64,000 nt of DNA from Desulfococcus multivorans (GCF_001854245.1 NZ_CP015381.1:1513501-1577500), one strand, 5' to 3'; positions 17,591 to 27,672 are shown, counted from the stretch's first letter. Numbers and translations: made by a program. The notes: generated from the sequence alone by a model not told the origin.

Positions 17591-18376
17591 ATGCGTTTTC
17601 TCCTATACAACATCGCTTACGGCACAGGCGTTGGGACGCGACTTCATTTTCCGTTTCCATTCGCCGGACACCTCAAGAACACCGGAAAAAACCTCGAGCA
17701 GATTTCAGATTTCATCCGGTCGGTCGATCCGGATATCGTCGGTTTGGTCGAGGTGGACAGCGGTTCGTTTCGGTCGGGCAACGGCAATCAGGCCGAAAGG
17801 CTTGCTTACGGACTCAACTATCATCATGTCTTCGAATCCAAGTATTTTGAACAATCAATGGCACAGAAGGTGCCGGTCCTCAACAAGCAGGGCAACGCCG
17901 TCCTTTTGAATCAGGCCTTTCGCTACCGCCGATGTCATTACTTCAGCGTCGGCGTCAAGCGCCTGGTGATCGAGGTGGGGCTTGAGGATGTCGTGGTTTT
18001 CCTGGTGCACCTCTCTTTGAAATTCCGTCACCGGCAGTATCAGCTGGCGGAGCTGTATGCCATGGTGCGGGCCGTGGACCAGCCGGTGATCGTGGCGGGC
18101 GATTTCAATGCCTTCTGGGGTGATAGGGAACTTCAGCTTTTCCTGGCTGCAACGAACCTGAAGACCGCCAACGGTCTGGCGGAACCGTCCTATCCCAGCC
18201 GCGCTCCCCGAAAGCAATTGGATTTCATTTTCCACAGCCCTGAAATTCATACCACGGGATTCGAGATTCCCGCAGTACGTCTTTCCGATCATGCGCCCCT
18301 TATCTGGGATTTCGAAGTGGCGGGCATCGACAGCTGCCGTCCCGCGGCGCTACAAGCCGTGGGAGGGATCCGATGA
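17591..18376 (+). CDS. Endonuclease/exonuclease/phosphatase family protein
   Basis: This 261-residue protein has the fold of DNase I, exonuclease III and inositol-polyphosphate phosphatases. Visible motifs are the N-terminal LLYNIAYG, the metal-binding glutamate in IVGLVEVDSG, GDFNAFWGD, and the C-terminal SDHAPLIWDF. The substrate could be nucleic acid or a phosphodiester lipid (sphingomyelinases share the fold). The ATG at 17591 is preferred: AAGGAC lies just upstream and the promoter's predicted start point falls after the earlier in-frame codon. It overlaps the aminopeptidase gene by 4 bases. Confidence 0.82.
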   Translation: MRFLLYNIAYGTGVGTRLHFPFPFAGHLKNTGKNLEQISDFIRSVDPDIVGLVEVDSGSFRSGNGNQAERLAYGLNYHHVFESKYFEQSMAQKVPVLNKQGNAVLLNQAFRYRRCHYFSVGVKRLVIEVGLEDVVVFLVHLSLKFRHRQYQLAELYAMVRAVDQPVIVAGDFNAFWGDRELQLFLAATNLKTANGLAEPSYPSRAPRKQLDFIFHSPEIHTTGFEIPAVRLSDHAPLIWDFEVAGIDSCRPAALQAVGGIR

Positions 18377-19686
18377 AAGAGAACGTGTTCAACCGTAACC
18401 TCCTCAAATTCATTAAACATTCACCGACTCCTTTTCATGCCGTGGCCCAAATGGTCGAAATGCTGGATGGATATGGATATGTCCGTCTGCGGGAAGGAGA
18501 CGCTTGGAAGCTCGAGAAGATGGGGCGTTACTACGTTACACGCAATGATTCGGCGCTGATTGCCTTTACGGCGGGGGGTCTGGACTGGCCCCGGAGCGGG
18601 ATTCGCATGGTCGGCGCCCACACCGACAGTCCCTGCCTCAAGGTCAAACCCCGACCCGAGATGCTCCGGCATTCTTTTCTGCAACTGGGGGTTGAGGTTT
18701 ATGGCGGGGCCCTGCTCAATCCCTGGTTCGATCGGGATCTCTCCCTGGCAGGTCGGGTAACGGTTCTCACCGCCGCCGGAACCATCAAAAACGTCTTGTG
18801 CGATTTTGGAGATCCGGTGGCTGTCATCCCCAGTCTGGCCATCCACTTGGATCGGGAAGCGAACAAGGACAAGAGTGTCAATCCCCAGGAGGAACTGCCG
18901 CCGCTCCTGTTGCAGATGGACGAGGACGCCCGGAGCGATCTCTTCTTCCGGGACATTCTGCTTGACCGCCTCAAGAGAGCCGATCCGACCCTCGATGCCG
19001 TCGAGGTTCTTGATTTCGAGATCAGTCTTTATGATACGCACCCCCCGGCTTTGGCAGGTTTAAACCGCGATTTTATCGTCGGCGCACGGTTGGACAACCT
19101 CCTCAGCTGTTACACCGGCCTCGCGGCACTTCTGGCGTCTTCCGGGAAGCAGCCGGCTCTTCTGGTGTGCAACGACCATGAAGAGGTGGGGAGCGCATCG
19201 ACGACGGGGGCGCAGGGAACCTTCCTGGAGGCGTTGCTGACACGAATTCTGCCCGCACCGGAAGACCGCCTTCGGGCGCTGGACCGTTCCATGATGGTTT
19301 CGGCAGACGCTGCCCACGGCATTCATCCCAATTATACCGGAAAATACGACGGCAACCACGGCCCATTGCTTAACCGCGGGCCTGTCGTCAAGATCAACGC
19401 CGGAAAGCGATATGCCACCGACAGTGAAACAGCGGCGGTGTTCCGCTGCGTAGCACATCGTTTGGAGATCCCGGTCCAGGATTTTGTGATGCGCAGCGAC
19501 CTGGCCTGCGGCAGTACGATCGGGCCGCTTACGGCTACCCGGATCGGTGTGAGAACCGTGGATGCAGGCGTCCCGATTTTTGCCATGCACTCCATTCGGG
19601 AGACCGCCGGAGCCCATGACGGCTACCACCTTTTCCGTGTGATTCATGCATTTTTTCAGACGGAGGATCTCTCGGCTCCGGCATAG
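18373..19686 (+). CDS. apeB: M18 family aminopeptidase
   Basis: The 437-residue protein is a full-length M18 metallo-aminopeptidase. Zinc ligands and neighbours are visible in GAHTDSPCLKVKP (His83, Asp85), the bridging aspartate in GARLDNL, CNDHEEVGS with the catalytic glutamate pair, and the C-terminal FAMHSIRE with its histidine. It is a cytosolic enzyme that removes N-terminal residues. The start overlaps the previous stop as ATGA, with GGGAGG upstream. Why it is coupled to an EEP-family enzyme is not evident. Confidence 0.92.
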   Translation: MKENVFNRNLLKFIKHSPTPFHAVAQMVEMLDGYGYVRLREGDAWKLEKMGRYYVTRNDSALIAFTAGGLDWPRSGIRMVGAHTDSPCLKVKPRPEMLRHSFLQLGVEVYGGALLNPWFDRDLSLAGRVTVLTAAGTIKNVLCDFGDPVAVIPSLAIHLDREANKDKSVNPQEELPPLLLQMDEDARSDLFFRDILLDRLKRADPTLDAVEVLDFEISLYDTHPPALAGLNRDFIVGARLDNLLSCYTGLAALLASSGKQPALLVCNDHEEVGSASTTGAQGTFLEALLTRILPAPEDRLRALDRSMMVSADAAHGIHPNYTGKYDGNHGPLLNRGPVVKINAGKRYATDSETAAVFRCVAHRLEIPVQDFVMRSDLACGSTIGPLTATRIGVRTVDAGVPIFAMHSIRETAGAHDGYHLFRVIHAFFQTEDLSAPA

Positions 19687-19821
19687 ACCGCCGGGTTTCA
19701 TGCCCTCGCGATCCAAAGGTCGAAACGGACCGCCGTTGCGCCGTCGCCATGACGTCCCTATATTTTTTCGAGAGACACCGATTGGTTATCGGAATGCGGC
19801 TGATGGAACCGAGGAGGAGCC

Positions 19822-21912
19822 ATGTCTGTCAATCAACTTATTCATGAGAAAAGCCCTTATTTGCTTCAGCACGCCCATAATCCGGTGGACTGGTATCCCT
19901 GGTCCGAGGCGGCGTTCCAAAAAGCCCGGGATGAGGACAAACCGATTTTTCTCTCCATCGGATACGCTACATGTCACTGGTGCCATGTCATGGAAAGGGA
20001 ATCGTTCGAGGACGAAGCGGCAGCCGCGCTGCTGAACGAGACCTTTGTCTGCATCAAGGTGGACCGGGAGGAGCGACCGGATATTGACGCCGTGTACATG
20101 GCCGCCTGTCAGATGCTGTCGGGAAAGGGCGGGTGGCCCCTGACCATTCTGATGACTTCGGAAAAACGGCCGTTTTTCGCGGGCACTTATATTCCCAGGG
20201 AATCCCGCCTTGGACATGCGGGGCTGACGGCACTCTGCCGGCATGTCCGGAAGATGTGGCTTTCGGATCGGAGCCGGATTCTGGATTCGGCCGGCATGGT
20301 GACCGGCCGCCTGGGACAGGCCTTCGTTTTTACGGCCGATGAGCCTGTAGCCCTGCCGGCATTGAACCACGCCGCCCTTCAGATGGAAAAAAGCTTTGAC
20401 GAGCAAAACGGCGGGTTCAACCCGCCCCCGAAATTTCCCACGCCCCATCGGCTCCTTTTCCTGATGCGCCACCACTACCTGACGGGAAACCGGAAATCCC
20501 TCGATATGGTCGCAAAAACCCTTGCGGCCATGCGTCGGGGCGGGGTGTGGGATCACGTGGGGTTCGGATTCCACCGGTATTCCACCGATGCCCGATGGAT
20601 TGTCCCTCATTTCGAAAAAATGCTTTATGATCAGGCGTTTCTGGCCATAGCCTACCTCGAGGCCGCTCAACTGACCGGTGATGCCGCGTTCTCTCGAACG
20701 GCGGAGGAGGTTTTTACCTACGTGCTGCGGGATATGACGGCAGACGGTGGCGGATTTTATGCTGCGGAAGACGCTGACAGCGAAGGCGAGGAGGGACGTT
20801 TCTATGTCTGGACGACGGCCGAACTCGCGTCGATCCTGGGACCGGATGCAGCCGATATTTGGGGGAAGGTTCTGTCGTTTTCGGCGGACGGCAATTTTGC
20901 GGAGGAAGCCACCGGCCGTCGTTCCGGTGCCAACATCCCTCACCTGACCCGATCCATGGCATCCTGGGCGGAGATTCTCGAGGTGGACGAAGCTGCGATG
21001 ACCGCAAGGTGGGAGGACATCCGGCTCAAAATGTTCGCCCATCGGGAGAAGCGAATCCATCCCCTGAAAGATGACAAGATTCTGGCTGACTGGAACGGGC
21101 TCATGATCGCCGCCCTGGCCACAGGGGCCAGGATTTTGGGAAAGCCTGAATATGCAAAGGCCGCAGAAAAGGCCGTTCGGTTCATCGAGGCGTACATGAC
21201 GACCCCGGAAGGGCGGCTTCTGCATCGCTATCGTAACGGAGAGGCGGGCATCGCCGCCCAGGCCGACGATTACGCCTTTTTAATCTGGGGTCTTCTGGCG
21301 CTGTATCGCACCACCTTTGATCCCGGCCACCTGGAGTGGGGCCTCCGACTTCAGAAGCAGATGCTCGACGATTTCTGGGATGCCCACAACGGGGGCTTTT
21401 TCCTGACCGCCGAGACCGAAAAGGATCTCCCTGTTCGCCCCAGGGAACTCTATGACGGGGCAGTGCCGTCGGCCAATTCCGTGTCGCTGACAAACCTGAC
21501 GCTCCTGTTCAGGCTTACCGGAAACGTGCGTTGGGCGGAATGTGCGGATCTGCTGTCCCGAGCCTTCGCGGGCTCCGTCAAGGCCAATCCGTCCGCCTTT
21601 ACCCATTATCTTCTGGGTATGGCCATGCTCATCCGACCCGGCCGCGACGTCGTGGTGGTGGGAGGCGATGATGCAAGCACCAGGGAAATGTTGGCGGTGT
21701 TGGACGATGCTTATTCCCCCCACGAGACGGTGCTTTACAAGAGTCGGGAAAATGCCGTTCGTTTGAAGGGGGTGGCCGAATTTACCAAACCGCTCGATAT
21801 GGTGGACGGTCGGGCGACGGCGTATGTCTGCAGCGATGGCGCCTGCAATTGGCCGATAACGGATCCCCGTCTTCTCAAAAAGGGAGCGCGGCGGGGTGCG
21901 TCTGATGTATAG
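19822..21912 (+). CDS. DUF255 thioredoxin-like protein (YyaL / SPATA20 family)
   Basis: The 696-residue protein starts with the highly conserved NPVDWYPW and carries a CHWC motif (Cys51, Cys54) in a thioredoxin-like domain, followed by an alpha/alpha-barrel domain typical of the YyaL/SPATA20 family ([25 protein letters not shown]). The length is normal. Its biochemical function is unknown; it is widely kept in bacteria and eukaryotes. A GAGGAGG ribosome site precedes the ATG. The gene stands alone and is followed 72 bases later by repeat copy 5. Confidence 0.92.
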   Translation: MSVNQLIHEKSPYLLQHAHNPVDWYPWSEAAFQKARDEDKPIFLSIGYATCHWCHVMERESFEDEAAAALLNETFVCIKVDREERPDIDAVYMAACQMLSGKGGWPLTILMTSEKRPFFAGTYIPRESRLGHAGLTALCRHVRKMWLSDRSRILDSAGMVTGRLGQAFVFTADEPVALPALNHAALQMEKSFDEQNGGFNPPPKFPTPHRLLFLMRHHYLTGNRKSLDMVAKTLAAMRRGGVWDHVGFGFHRYSTDARWIVPHFEKMLYDQAFLAIAYLEAAQLTGDAAFSRTAEEVFTYVLRDMTADGGGFYAAEDADSEGEEGRFYVWTTAELASILGPDAADIWGKVLSFSADGNFAEEATGRRSGANIPHLTRSMASWAEILEVDEAAMTARWEDIRLKMFAHREKRIHPLKDDKILADWNGLMIAALATGARILGKPEYAKAAEKAVRFIEAYMTTPEGRLLHRYRNGEAGIAAQADDYAFLIWGLLALYRTTFDPGHLEWGLRLQKQMLDDFWDAHNGGFFLTAETEKDLPVRPRELYDGAVPSANSVSLTNLTLLFRLTGNVRWAECADLLSRAFAGSVKANPSAFTHYLLGMAMLIRPGRDVVVVGGDDASTREMLAVLDDAYSPHETVLYKSRENAVRLKGVAEFTKPLDMVDGRATAYVCSDGACNWPITDPRLLKKGARRGASDV

Positions 21913-21984
21913 GAGGCGGCCGGCCGCCTGGGATATGTCGATGAGCGCGGATAACATTGCATCCGGCGATGGTCAGTTACAACT

Positions 21985-22072
21985 TCAACTTTCGACTTTC
22001 ATGCTGGTGACCGGAAAGAGGTGCCGGGCCGTATCCTCCCGGCACCGGCCTGTATGAAAGTCGAAAGTTGAG
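21985..22072. repeat. Dispersed palindromic repeat, copy 5 (nested palindrome)
   Basis: Perfect 18-bp outer arms TCAACTTTCGACTTTCAT (21985-22002) and complement enclose a spacer that is itself palindromic: GGTGCCGGGC, GTATCC, then CCCGGCACC. The whole 88-base unit can fold as one long hairpin. It lies between two plus-strand genes, 30 bases before the next start. Confidence 0.92.
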
Positions 22073-22102
22073 TTACAACAGGGGAGGAGAGGAGAAAGGT
22101 AG

Positions 22103-22942
22103 ATGGATGAACCCGAGGTCAAGGCCCTGACCCCCGATCAGCTGAAGGACTTGATGGCCAAATGGGATGAAGAGAATTATCTGTTGGTTGATGTGCGGCA
22201 GCCCTTTGAATATGCCGAGGGGCATATTCCCGGCGCGAGCCTTTTCCCCCTCATGGATCTGCATGCTCGCGTGTTCGACCTGCCGAACGATCGGGAATTG
22301 GTGTTCTATTGTCACAGCGGAGGTCGATCGGCCTTTGCCGCCGACCTCGCGGCCGAAGCGGAGGTGACGAGGGGGGGCGTCTACCATCTCGATGGCGGCC
22401 TCATGGCATGGGACGGTCGAATGCTTCCGGATTACCCCCGGGTACAGGTCTTCGACAGGGAGAGAAGCTCCGCGGAACTTCTGATGATCGCCATGAACCT
22501 CGAGAAGGGTGCTTTTCGATTCTACGCCTATGCTGTGGAAAAATTCGGGGATGCGCCTTTTATCGACACCATGAAAGACCTGTCAGCGGCGGAAAAGGGA
22601 CATGCCCGAACGATCTATCGCTTCTGGGAGCGTGTCGCCGCGTCCAAATCGTCCTTTGAGGCGCTTTTCGAGAGCCTCGGGGGCGAAATTCTGGAAGGCG
22701 GCAGAGACTTGAAAACCGCGATTGATCAAGTGGACAGACTGGAACATGGACGTCGCGATTCTTGTATGGCCTTGATGGAGTTCGCTATGACCATCGAGTA
22801 TTCGGCCTATGACCTCTACCGGACCATGGCCCTGAAAAGCGAGGATTCAGCGGCCCGGGATGCCTTCTGGCGAATTGCCCAGGCGGAAAAGGGGCATATG
22901 CGCATGCTCGGCGAGGCCGTCTCCCTTTGCGCCGAAACCTGA
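22103..22942 (+). CDS. Rhodanese - ferritin-like diiron fusion protein
   Basis: Residues 1-105 form a rhodanese domain with LVDVRQPFEYAEGHIPGA and the active-site loop YCHSGGRS (Cys70). Residues 120-279 form a ferritin/rubrerythrin-like four-helix bundle with paired ExxH motifs (AAEKGHA and QAEKGHM) and further glutamates in AMNLEKGAF and TIEYSAYD, enough for a diiron site. No rubredoxin domain is present. A persulfide carrier joined to a diiron oxidase/peroxidase suggests handling of sulfane sulfur or oxidative stress in an anaerobe. The ribosome site is GGAGAAAGG. Confidence 0.88.
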   Translation: MDEPEVKALTPDQLKDLMAKWDEENYLLVDVRQPFEYAEGHIPGASLFPLMDLHARVFDLPNDRELVFYCHSGGRSAFAADLAAEAEVTRGGVYHLDGGLMAWDGRMLPDYPRVQVFDRERSSAELLMIAMNLEKGAFRFYAYAVEKFGDAPFIDTMKDLSAAEKGHARTIYRFWERVAASKSSFEALFESLGGEILEGGRDLKTAIDQVDRLEHGRRDSCMALMEFAMTIEYSAYDLYRTMALKSEDSAARDAFWRIAQAEKGHMRMLGEAVSLCAET

Positions 22943-22943
22943 T

Positions 22944-22971
22944 GGCCTCGGGGCGTCTTGATGGTGAGGCC
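22944..22971. terminator. Possible hairpin between convergent genes
   Basis: GGCCTC (22944-22949) pairs with GAGGCC (22966-22971) in the 46-base gap between two convergent genes. There is no T-run on either side, so it may be a pause or processing site and not an intrinsic terminator. Confidence 0.3.
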
Positions 22972-22988
22972 GCGGATGCCTTCAGCCA

Positions 22989-24830
22989 TCAATTCCGCCG
23001 GGCTTCTGAAACCGGGTCCATTTCCCGACGTTCTCTGGAGAAGCCGGCACGCTGGGCTTCATAGAGGGAGGGGATGGCGATTCCCGGGCGGTTGAGGCCC
23101 TCCACGCTGAGCCACTCGTTTTTGCGATCCAGGATGCTTCCGCCGATGGTGATCGGATTGCCGCCCGACCTTCGGATGCCGATAAAGAAGGCTTGAGGGA
23201 GATGTTCGTGCATGGTTCGGGGCGTACCCGACGAGGTGCCTTGATAGGCGTAGGTGCAGACGAATTCGCCGTCGGTGTTTTGCCCATAACAGCGCATTTG
23301 TCGGGGGGCCTCGATGTTCCAGAAAACGTTCCGGACTCCTGCATGCGGCAGAACGCTCATATCCCCGCCCGGGCAGACATAAAACCCTCGCAGGCAATCG
23401 AACAGGTTCTCGAAGGGAAATATGCCGTGGAAATCGATGACGGCATCCGTGGCCGTTTCGTCGTCCCGACCGTCGTAATGGATTTCGCAGTCGGTTACGA
23501 CATTGCCCGAGGCCATCATGGTAAGGGTTACCGGGTGGACCATCCGGGCGAAGAAATCCGCACCGGAGACCAGGACGTCGTTGCTTCGACCGATGGTGAT
23601 ACCCGCGTGGGCGTCGAGCCCATCGAAGCGAACGTCCTGGACGCTCAGGTTCGTCGAATGGCTGATGATAATACCCTGGGTCAGGTCCTTGAAGGTGACG
23701 TTTCGAACCCATCCGTCCAGAGCGTAGCTCATCCAGAGGCCGTTCCAGAGATAGTCCTGCTCCCGTGCCGTGCGGATGACGGCGCCGTCCGTTCCCACAT
23801 GGGGTTTGTGGTGTCGATAGTTCCCCGGCCACCGGCTTTCGATCCTGAGATTTTCGATGCCGACGCCTGAAACGCCCCTGAAAGCGTATATCCGAGGCTG
23901 GTAGCGCAGCCACTGATCGAATCGGGCCGGGTTGGTCAGGCGGACGGTGTGTGCGTCCACGATCTGTGCAATCCGGACAATCCAGGTGAGACGGCGGGCG
24001 GTTTTGCCGAAGGTGTCGGTCTGATCGGCGGTGAGGCGGAAAGGGTGGGTCAGCTGGACGGGAAGGTCCGCTTTTTTCGGATGGGGGTTCCGGGTGTCGA
24101 TAAGGGGATCCTCGAATTCGACGACGACGCTCTGACCCACCGAGAGGCGACTCGTATCCGAAACAGCCACCTGGCGCTCACCCCGCCGCAGATCGCTGAT
24201 GTAGCGGGCGAGAAATTCCCGGTTTTCAGGTCCGATTACCGCCACGGCCGCTCCGCTGCGCGGCTCTTTAAGCGCGGGAACGCTTCCCAGGCGGCGGACC
24301 GTTCCAGCAGGGCCGGGCGAGCCGAGAAACAGGACGGTTCCGTCAGTTCCGTCGCCCTGACCGCGGAGGACCACCTGGTCGCGGGTGATGCGGAGGTAAG
24401 GGGCGTTTCCGGTTTGGCGAATGTCGAATCGCCCTCGAGGCAGAAAAACAACCCCGCCGCCGGCCGCGCCGGCCGTATCGATGGCGGCCTGAATCGCCGC
24501 CGTATCGTCCCGATCGTCTCCGGGAACGGCGCCGAAGCGTTGTTCGGTTACGTCAAACACGGGTCCCGAAACATGGGGAATAGGCCGGTCACCCATGGCA
24601 TATCCGGCGCGGGAAAAATCGGGCAGACCGGATCCGGACGCGCCGATGCGCTGATAGGCCGTCCAGTCGGCGGGTATCCAGGCGTGACCCGCGGCCTTGT
24701 CCATGACCGGTTTGCCGGAAGTCGAATCTTCCGGAGCGGGATCCGACCCTGAAAGGGATCCGGCCATGACAACGATCAGAAAGACGATGATTGCACAGGG
24801 CTTTTGAACGGTGAGGCGGGGCGATGTCAT
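22989..24830 (-). CDS. Secreted right-handed beta-helix protein (pectate-lyase-3-like)
   Basis: The 613-residue product has an N-terminal hydrophobic segment (about residues 12-28) that looks like a signal peptide. Residues from about 95 have the opening of the pectate_lyase_3/rhamnogalacturonase repeat fold: DDTAAIQAAIDTAGAAGGGVVFLPRGRF. Repeated short strands follow (NVTFKDLTQGI, NLSVQDVRFDG, NDVLVSGADF), typical of parallel beta-helices acting on polysaccharides. No catalytic residues can be assigned. The ATG at 24830 is preferred because it places the signal peptide at the N-terminus; an earlier in-frame ATG is at 24896. It is divergent from the AlgI-like gene, so it may act on the same glycan. 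Confidence 0.8.
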   Translation of the reverse strand: MTSPRLTVQKPCAIIVFLIVVMAGSLSGSDPAPEDSTSGKPVMDKAAGHAWIPADWTAYQRIGASGSGLPDFSRAGYAMGDRPIPHVSGPVFDVTEQRFGAVPGDDRDDTAAIQAAIDTAGAAGGGVVFLPRGRFDIRQTGNAPYLRITRDQVVLRGQGDGTDGTVLFLGSPGPAGTVRRLGSVPALKEPRSGAAVAVIGPENREFLARYISDLRRGERQVAVSDTSRLSVGQSVVVEFEDPLIDTRNPHPKKADLPVQLTHPFRLTADQTDTFGKTARRLTWIVRIAQIVDAHTVRLTNPARFDQWLRYQPRIYAFRGVSGVGIENLRIESRWPGNYRHHKPHVGTDGAVIRTAREQDYLWNGLWMSYALDGWVRNVTFKDLTQGIIISHSTNLSVQDVRFDGLDAHAGITIGRSNDVLVSGADFFARMVHPVTLTMMASGNVVTDCEIHYDGRDDETATDAVIDFHGIFPFENLFDCLRGFYVCPGGDMSVLPHAGVRNVFWNIEAPRQMRCYGQNTDGEFVCTYAYQGTSSGTPRTMHEHLPQAFFIGIRRSGGNPITIGGSILDRKNEWLSVEGLNRPGIAIPSLYEAQRAGFSRERREMDPVSEARRN

Positions 24831-24995
24831 ATCTTTTGCTCCGAATCTTCGAAAGACGAGCGGTTGTTTTCCGGTACTTGAGTTTAAAAAGAGCATATTC
24901 AGGACCTGCTGTCAACTTCGGAGCACACCGCCGTCGATGCGCGCGTCATTTTGTCGGTAGTGATAAAAAAATCCGGATTTTCGGCAATTTTCCGT

Positions 24996-25024
24996 TTGAC
25001 GCGTGCACGGCAACCTTTTATAGT
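24996..25024 (+). promoter_or_regulatory. Promoter of the AlgI/AlgJ-like pair
   Basis: TTGACG (24996-25001) and TATAGT (25019-25024) are 17 bases apart, each with five of six consensus bases. Transcription would start about 90 bases before the AlgI-like ATG. Confidence 0.62.
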
Positions 25025-25118
25025 CCCCTGACCAATGGATCCGTGCTCCGCAGATCGGACGATTCGTCAGGAACAATGTGGGGAAGGCCCGGTTAATCGA
25101 TAACCCTCTCAAACGGCC

Positions 25119-26561
25119 ATGCTATTCAATTCTCTTCAGTTTGCCGTCTTCTTTATCGTCGTTGTCGGCCTCTATTTCGCGATCCCCCATCGCTTCCGCT
25201 GGATGATGCTGTTGGCGGCGAGTTACTATTTTTATATGTGCTGGAAGGTCGAATACGTCCTTCTCATCATGTTTTCCACCGCCGTCGACTACGTTGCCGG
25301 TCTCCGAATGTCGAAGATTCCCGATCGGCGCGGGCGTCGGAAATACCTGTGGCTCAGCCTCTTCTGTAACCTTGGCATTCTCTTTTTCTACAAGTACTTC
25401 AATTTTCTGAGTCGGTCCGTGACCGGGGTCCTACAGACATGGAACATTTTCTATGAGGCGCCCCTCTTCCATGTGCTGTTGCCGGTGGGGATTTCTTTCT
25501 ACACCTTTCAGACCCTGAGCTACACCATCGATGTTTACAGAGGGCGGATTCCGGCTGAACGACATCTGGGAATTTATGCGCTTTATGTCGCATTCTGGCC
25601 CCAGTTGGTGGCCGGCCCTATCGAGCGTACCCATCATCTTCTGCCCCAATTCCGGGAACGATACGCATTCAACTATGATCGGGTGGTGGGCGGCCTGCGT
25701 CTCATGCTTTGGGGGCTTTTCAAGAAGGTGGCGGTGGCCGATCATCTGGCGGTCTATGTCAATCGTGTATACAACCATGTGGATGACTACCAGGGCCTGC
25801 CCCTCATGACGGCCACATTTTTCTTTGCCGTGCAGATCTATTGCGATTTCTCGGGCTACACCGACATGGCCCGGGGGGCTGCAAGGATCATGGGCTACGA
25901 TCTCATGGAAAACTTTCGGCGGCCTTACTTTTCCAAGTCGATCCGGGAGTTCTGGCAACGCTGGCATATTTCCCTTTCGACCTGGTTCCGGGACTATGTC
26001 TACATCCCTTTGGGCGGCAAACGGGCTTCGACGGAGCGCTGGTATGCCAATCTCTTCGTGACCTTCCTGCTGAGCGGACTCTGGCATGGGGCCAACTGGA
26101 CTTTTGTTATCTGGGGTGCCCTTCACGGCATCTACCTGATCCTGGAGAACCTGACCGGATTTTTTCAGACACGCCTGGCGAATCGTTGGTTTCCCGGCGA
26201 GGGGGCCCTCATGAATCGAGCCGTCCGGGCGAGTCTTACCTTTGCGATGGTCTGCTTTGCCTGGATCTTCTTCCGAGCCAACACGGTGGGTGACGCCTTT
26301 GCCGTTATCGGGAAGATATTTCTGATAGATCTGGAAAACCTTGGGGTTGAGGTGGTCGGATTGACCTCATTTTTTCGGTCGGTGCTGCTGGTGCTCATCC
26401 TCTTTGCGGTGGATGCGGTCGACCGTCGCACGGGGATCCAGACCGCCTTGACCCGACTGCCTGTCGTCGTTCGATGGTCGATCTATACGACGGTGCTCTG
26501 GGCGGTCATGATATCGGGAATTTTCGGCGTGCAGCAAGAGTTTATTTACTTCCAGTTCTGA
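25119..26561 (+). CDS. MBOAT family polysaccharide O-acyltransferase (AlgI-like)
   Basis: This 480-residue integral membrane protein matches AlgI/DltB-type MBOATs. Typical blocks are FNSLQFAVFF at the start, GISFYTFQTLSYTIDVYRG, FWPQLVAGPIER, IYCDFSGYTDMARG and the catalytic histidine in LSGLWHGANWTF. It passes acyl groups across the inner membrane to a glycan O-acetyltransferase. The partner is very likely the next gene, 15 bases downstream. No alginate synthesis genes are in view, so the glycan is unknown. Confidence 0.92.
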   Translation: MLFNSLQFAVFFIVVVGLYFAIPHRFRWMMLLAASYYFYMCWKVEYVLLIMFSTAVDYVAGLRMSKIPDRRGRRKYLWLSLFCNLGILFFYKYFNFLSRSVTGVLQTWNIFYEAPLFHVLLPVGISFYTFQTLSYTIDVYRGRIPAERHLGIYALYVAFWPQLVAGPIERTHHLLPQFRERYAFNYDRVVGGLRLMLWGLFKKVAVADHLAVYVNRVYNHVDDYQGLPLMTATFFFAVQIYCDFSGYTDMARGAARIMGYDLMENFRRPYFSKSIREFWQRWHISLSTWFRDYVYIPLGGKRASTERWYANLFVTFLLSGLWHGANWTFVIWGALHGIYLILENLTGFFQTRLANRWFPGEGALMNRAVRASLTFAMVCFAWIFFRANTVGDAFAVIGKIFLIDLENLGVEVVGLTSFFRSVLLVLILFAVDAVDRRTGIQTALTRLPVVVRWSIYTTVLWAVMISGIFGVQQEFIYFQF

Positions 26562-26576
26562 TGAAACCTCGGATTG

Positions 26577-27542
26577 ATGATGCAGGCAAGAAAATTTTTT
26601 ATCAAAGTGCTGGTCTTCAGCCTTCTCAACGCCGCGATCCTGACCGGCATTCTCCTTTTCTTCTCCGGGCGGCAGCGCGACGTCCGCCTGGACATCGACG
26701 TCACCGAGTCGAATCTCCTCGTGATGGGTGAAAATCAGCATTACGGCGTCGCCATTCTGGGAACCTCCAGAGGCCGGGTGCTTTCCAGGGACGGTCATCA
26801 CCGGATGCTCGAGGCGATCCTGGGCGAGCGGGTCATCAACCTCTCCAAGGGCGGCGGGGGCGGACTCATGCCCGCCGAACTGCACCTTTCTCACTTCTAC
26901 AGCAGAGGAAACACCGTTGACCACATTCTCTACCTCGTGGATCCCTGGGTCTTCTTCTCCGCCATCAATAACGAACACAACGATTTTTTTCTTCGCGACG
27001 AACCCTTCGAACTCTCGATTCTCTGGAAGCTGATTCTGGACCGATACCCCCCGGATCGGATTTTTTCCTACCTGCAGATGATCGCGGTGGACGACTGGGC
27101 GGGAATCTCACGTTACGCCGGCCCAGGGCTCACCAAGGGGACATTGAGGAGAATCGACCGCACGAAACTGGAAGAGGCCCGGCAGCACTATTTAGAACGT
27201 TACGGCAAGGGGAATTTCGAACGCTACAGCCGTTTCGTCGACCGGATCAACGCCATGGCCCTGAAAAACGGAAGCCGGATCACCTACGTGATGCTGCCCC
27301 TTCTGATTCCCGATTTTCCAGGACTGAAAGCCGTGGACCGGAAGCTTTCGGCGGCTGCAGCCGGGGGAGGCCACGTCGGTTACGTGAATCTTGCAACGGC
27401 GATGCAGGATCGGCGTTTTTTCTACGATCACATGCACTTCAACAAGACCGGGATCGCGCATTTCGCTGAAAACGCTCTTGGCCCGATTCTTCGAGGAGAG
27501 GCGCCGACTTTGGAGACGGGCGTTCGATCTGAACCGCAATGA
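26577..27542 (+). CDS. AlgJ/AlgX-like SGNH partner of the MBOAT protein
   Basis: The 321-residue protein has an N-terminal signal anchor (residues 6-26) and a periplasmic SGNH-like domain: ILGTSRGR is the serine block and DHMHFNKTGIAHFAE the C-terminal Asp-x-x-His block. Such proteins accept acetyl groups from AlgI-like MBOATs and place them on a polysaccharide. The start codon is the first of two tandem ATGs; a TTG at 26574 is also in frame. Repeat copy 6 follows 6 bases after the stop. Confidence 0.75.
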   Translation: MMQARKFFIKVLVFSLLNAAILTGILLFFSGRQRDVRLDIDVTESNLLVMGENQHYGVAILGTSRGRVLSRDGHHRMLEAILGERVINLSKGGGGGLMPAELHLSHFYSRGNTVDHILYLVDPWVFFSAINNEHNDFFLRDEPFELSILWKLILDRYPPDRIFSYLQMIAVDDWAGISRYAGPGLTKGTLRRIDRTKLEEARQHYLERYGKGNFERYSRFVDRINAMALKNGSRITYVMLPLLIPDFPGLKAVDRKLSAAAAGGGHVGYVNLATAMQDRRFFYDHMHFNKTGIAHFAENALGPILRGEAPTLETGVRSEPQ

Positions 27543-27548
27543 TCTACA

Positions 27549-27627
27549 CTCAACTTTCGACGTTCACATGACGGCGACCGGAAAGAGGTGCCGGGAAGGT
27601 ACGGGCCCATGAATCCCGAAAGTTGAG
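27549..27627. repeat. Dispersed palindromic repeat, copy 6 (degenerate arms)
   Basis: The left end CTCAACTTTCGACGTTCACATG and right end CATGAATCCCGAAAGTTGAG pair over the outer 11 bases but have diverged inside. The spacer ACGGCGACCGGAAAGAGGTGCCGGGAAGG clearly belongs to the family. It sits between two convergent genes. Confidence 0.85.
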
Positions 27628-27672
27628 ATGTACAAATGATGAATGTCCGGAGCCTGTGGTCTGTCTGAGGAT

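Noticed and set aside
22944..22971. Strong intrinsic terminator between the rhodanese fusion and the beta-helix gene
   Set aside because: The stem has only six pairs and no T-run follows on either strand, so it is listed only as a possible hairpin.
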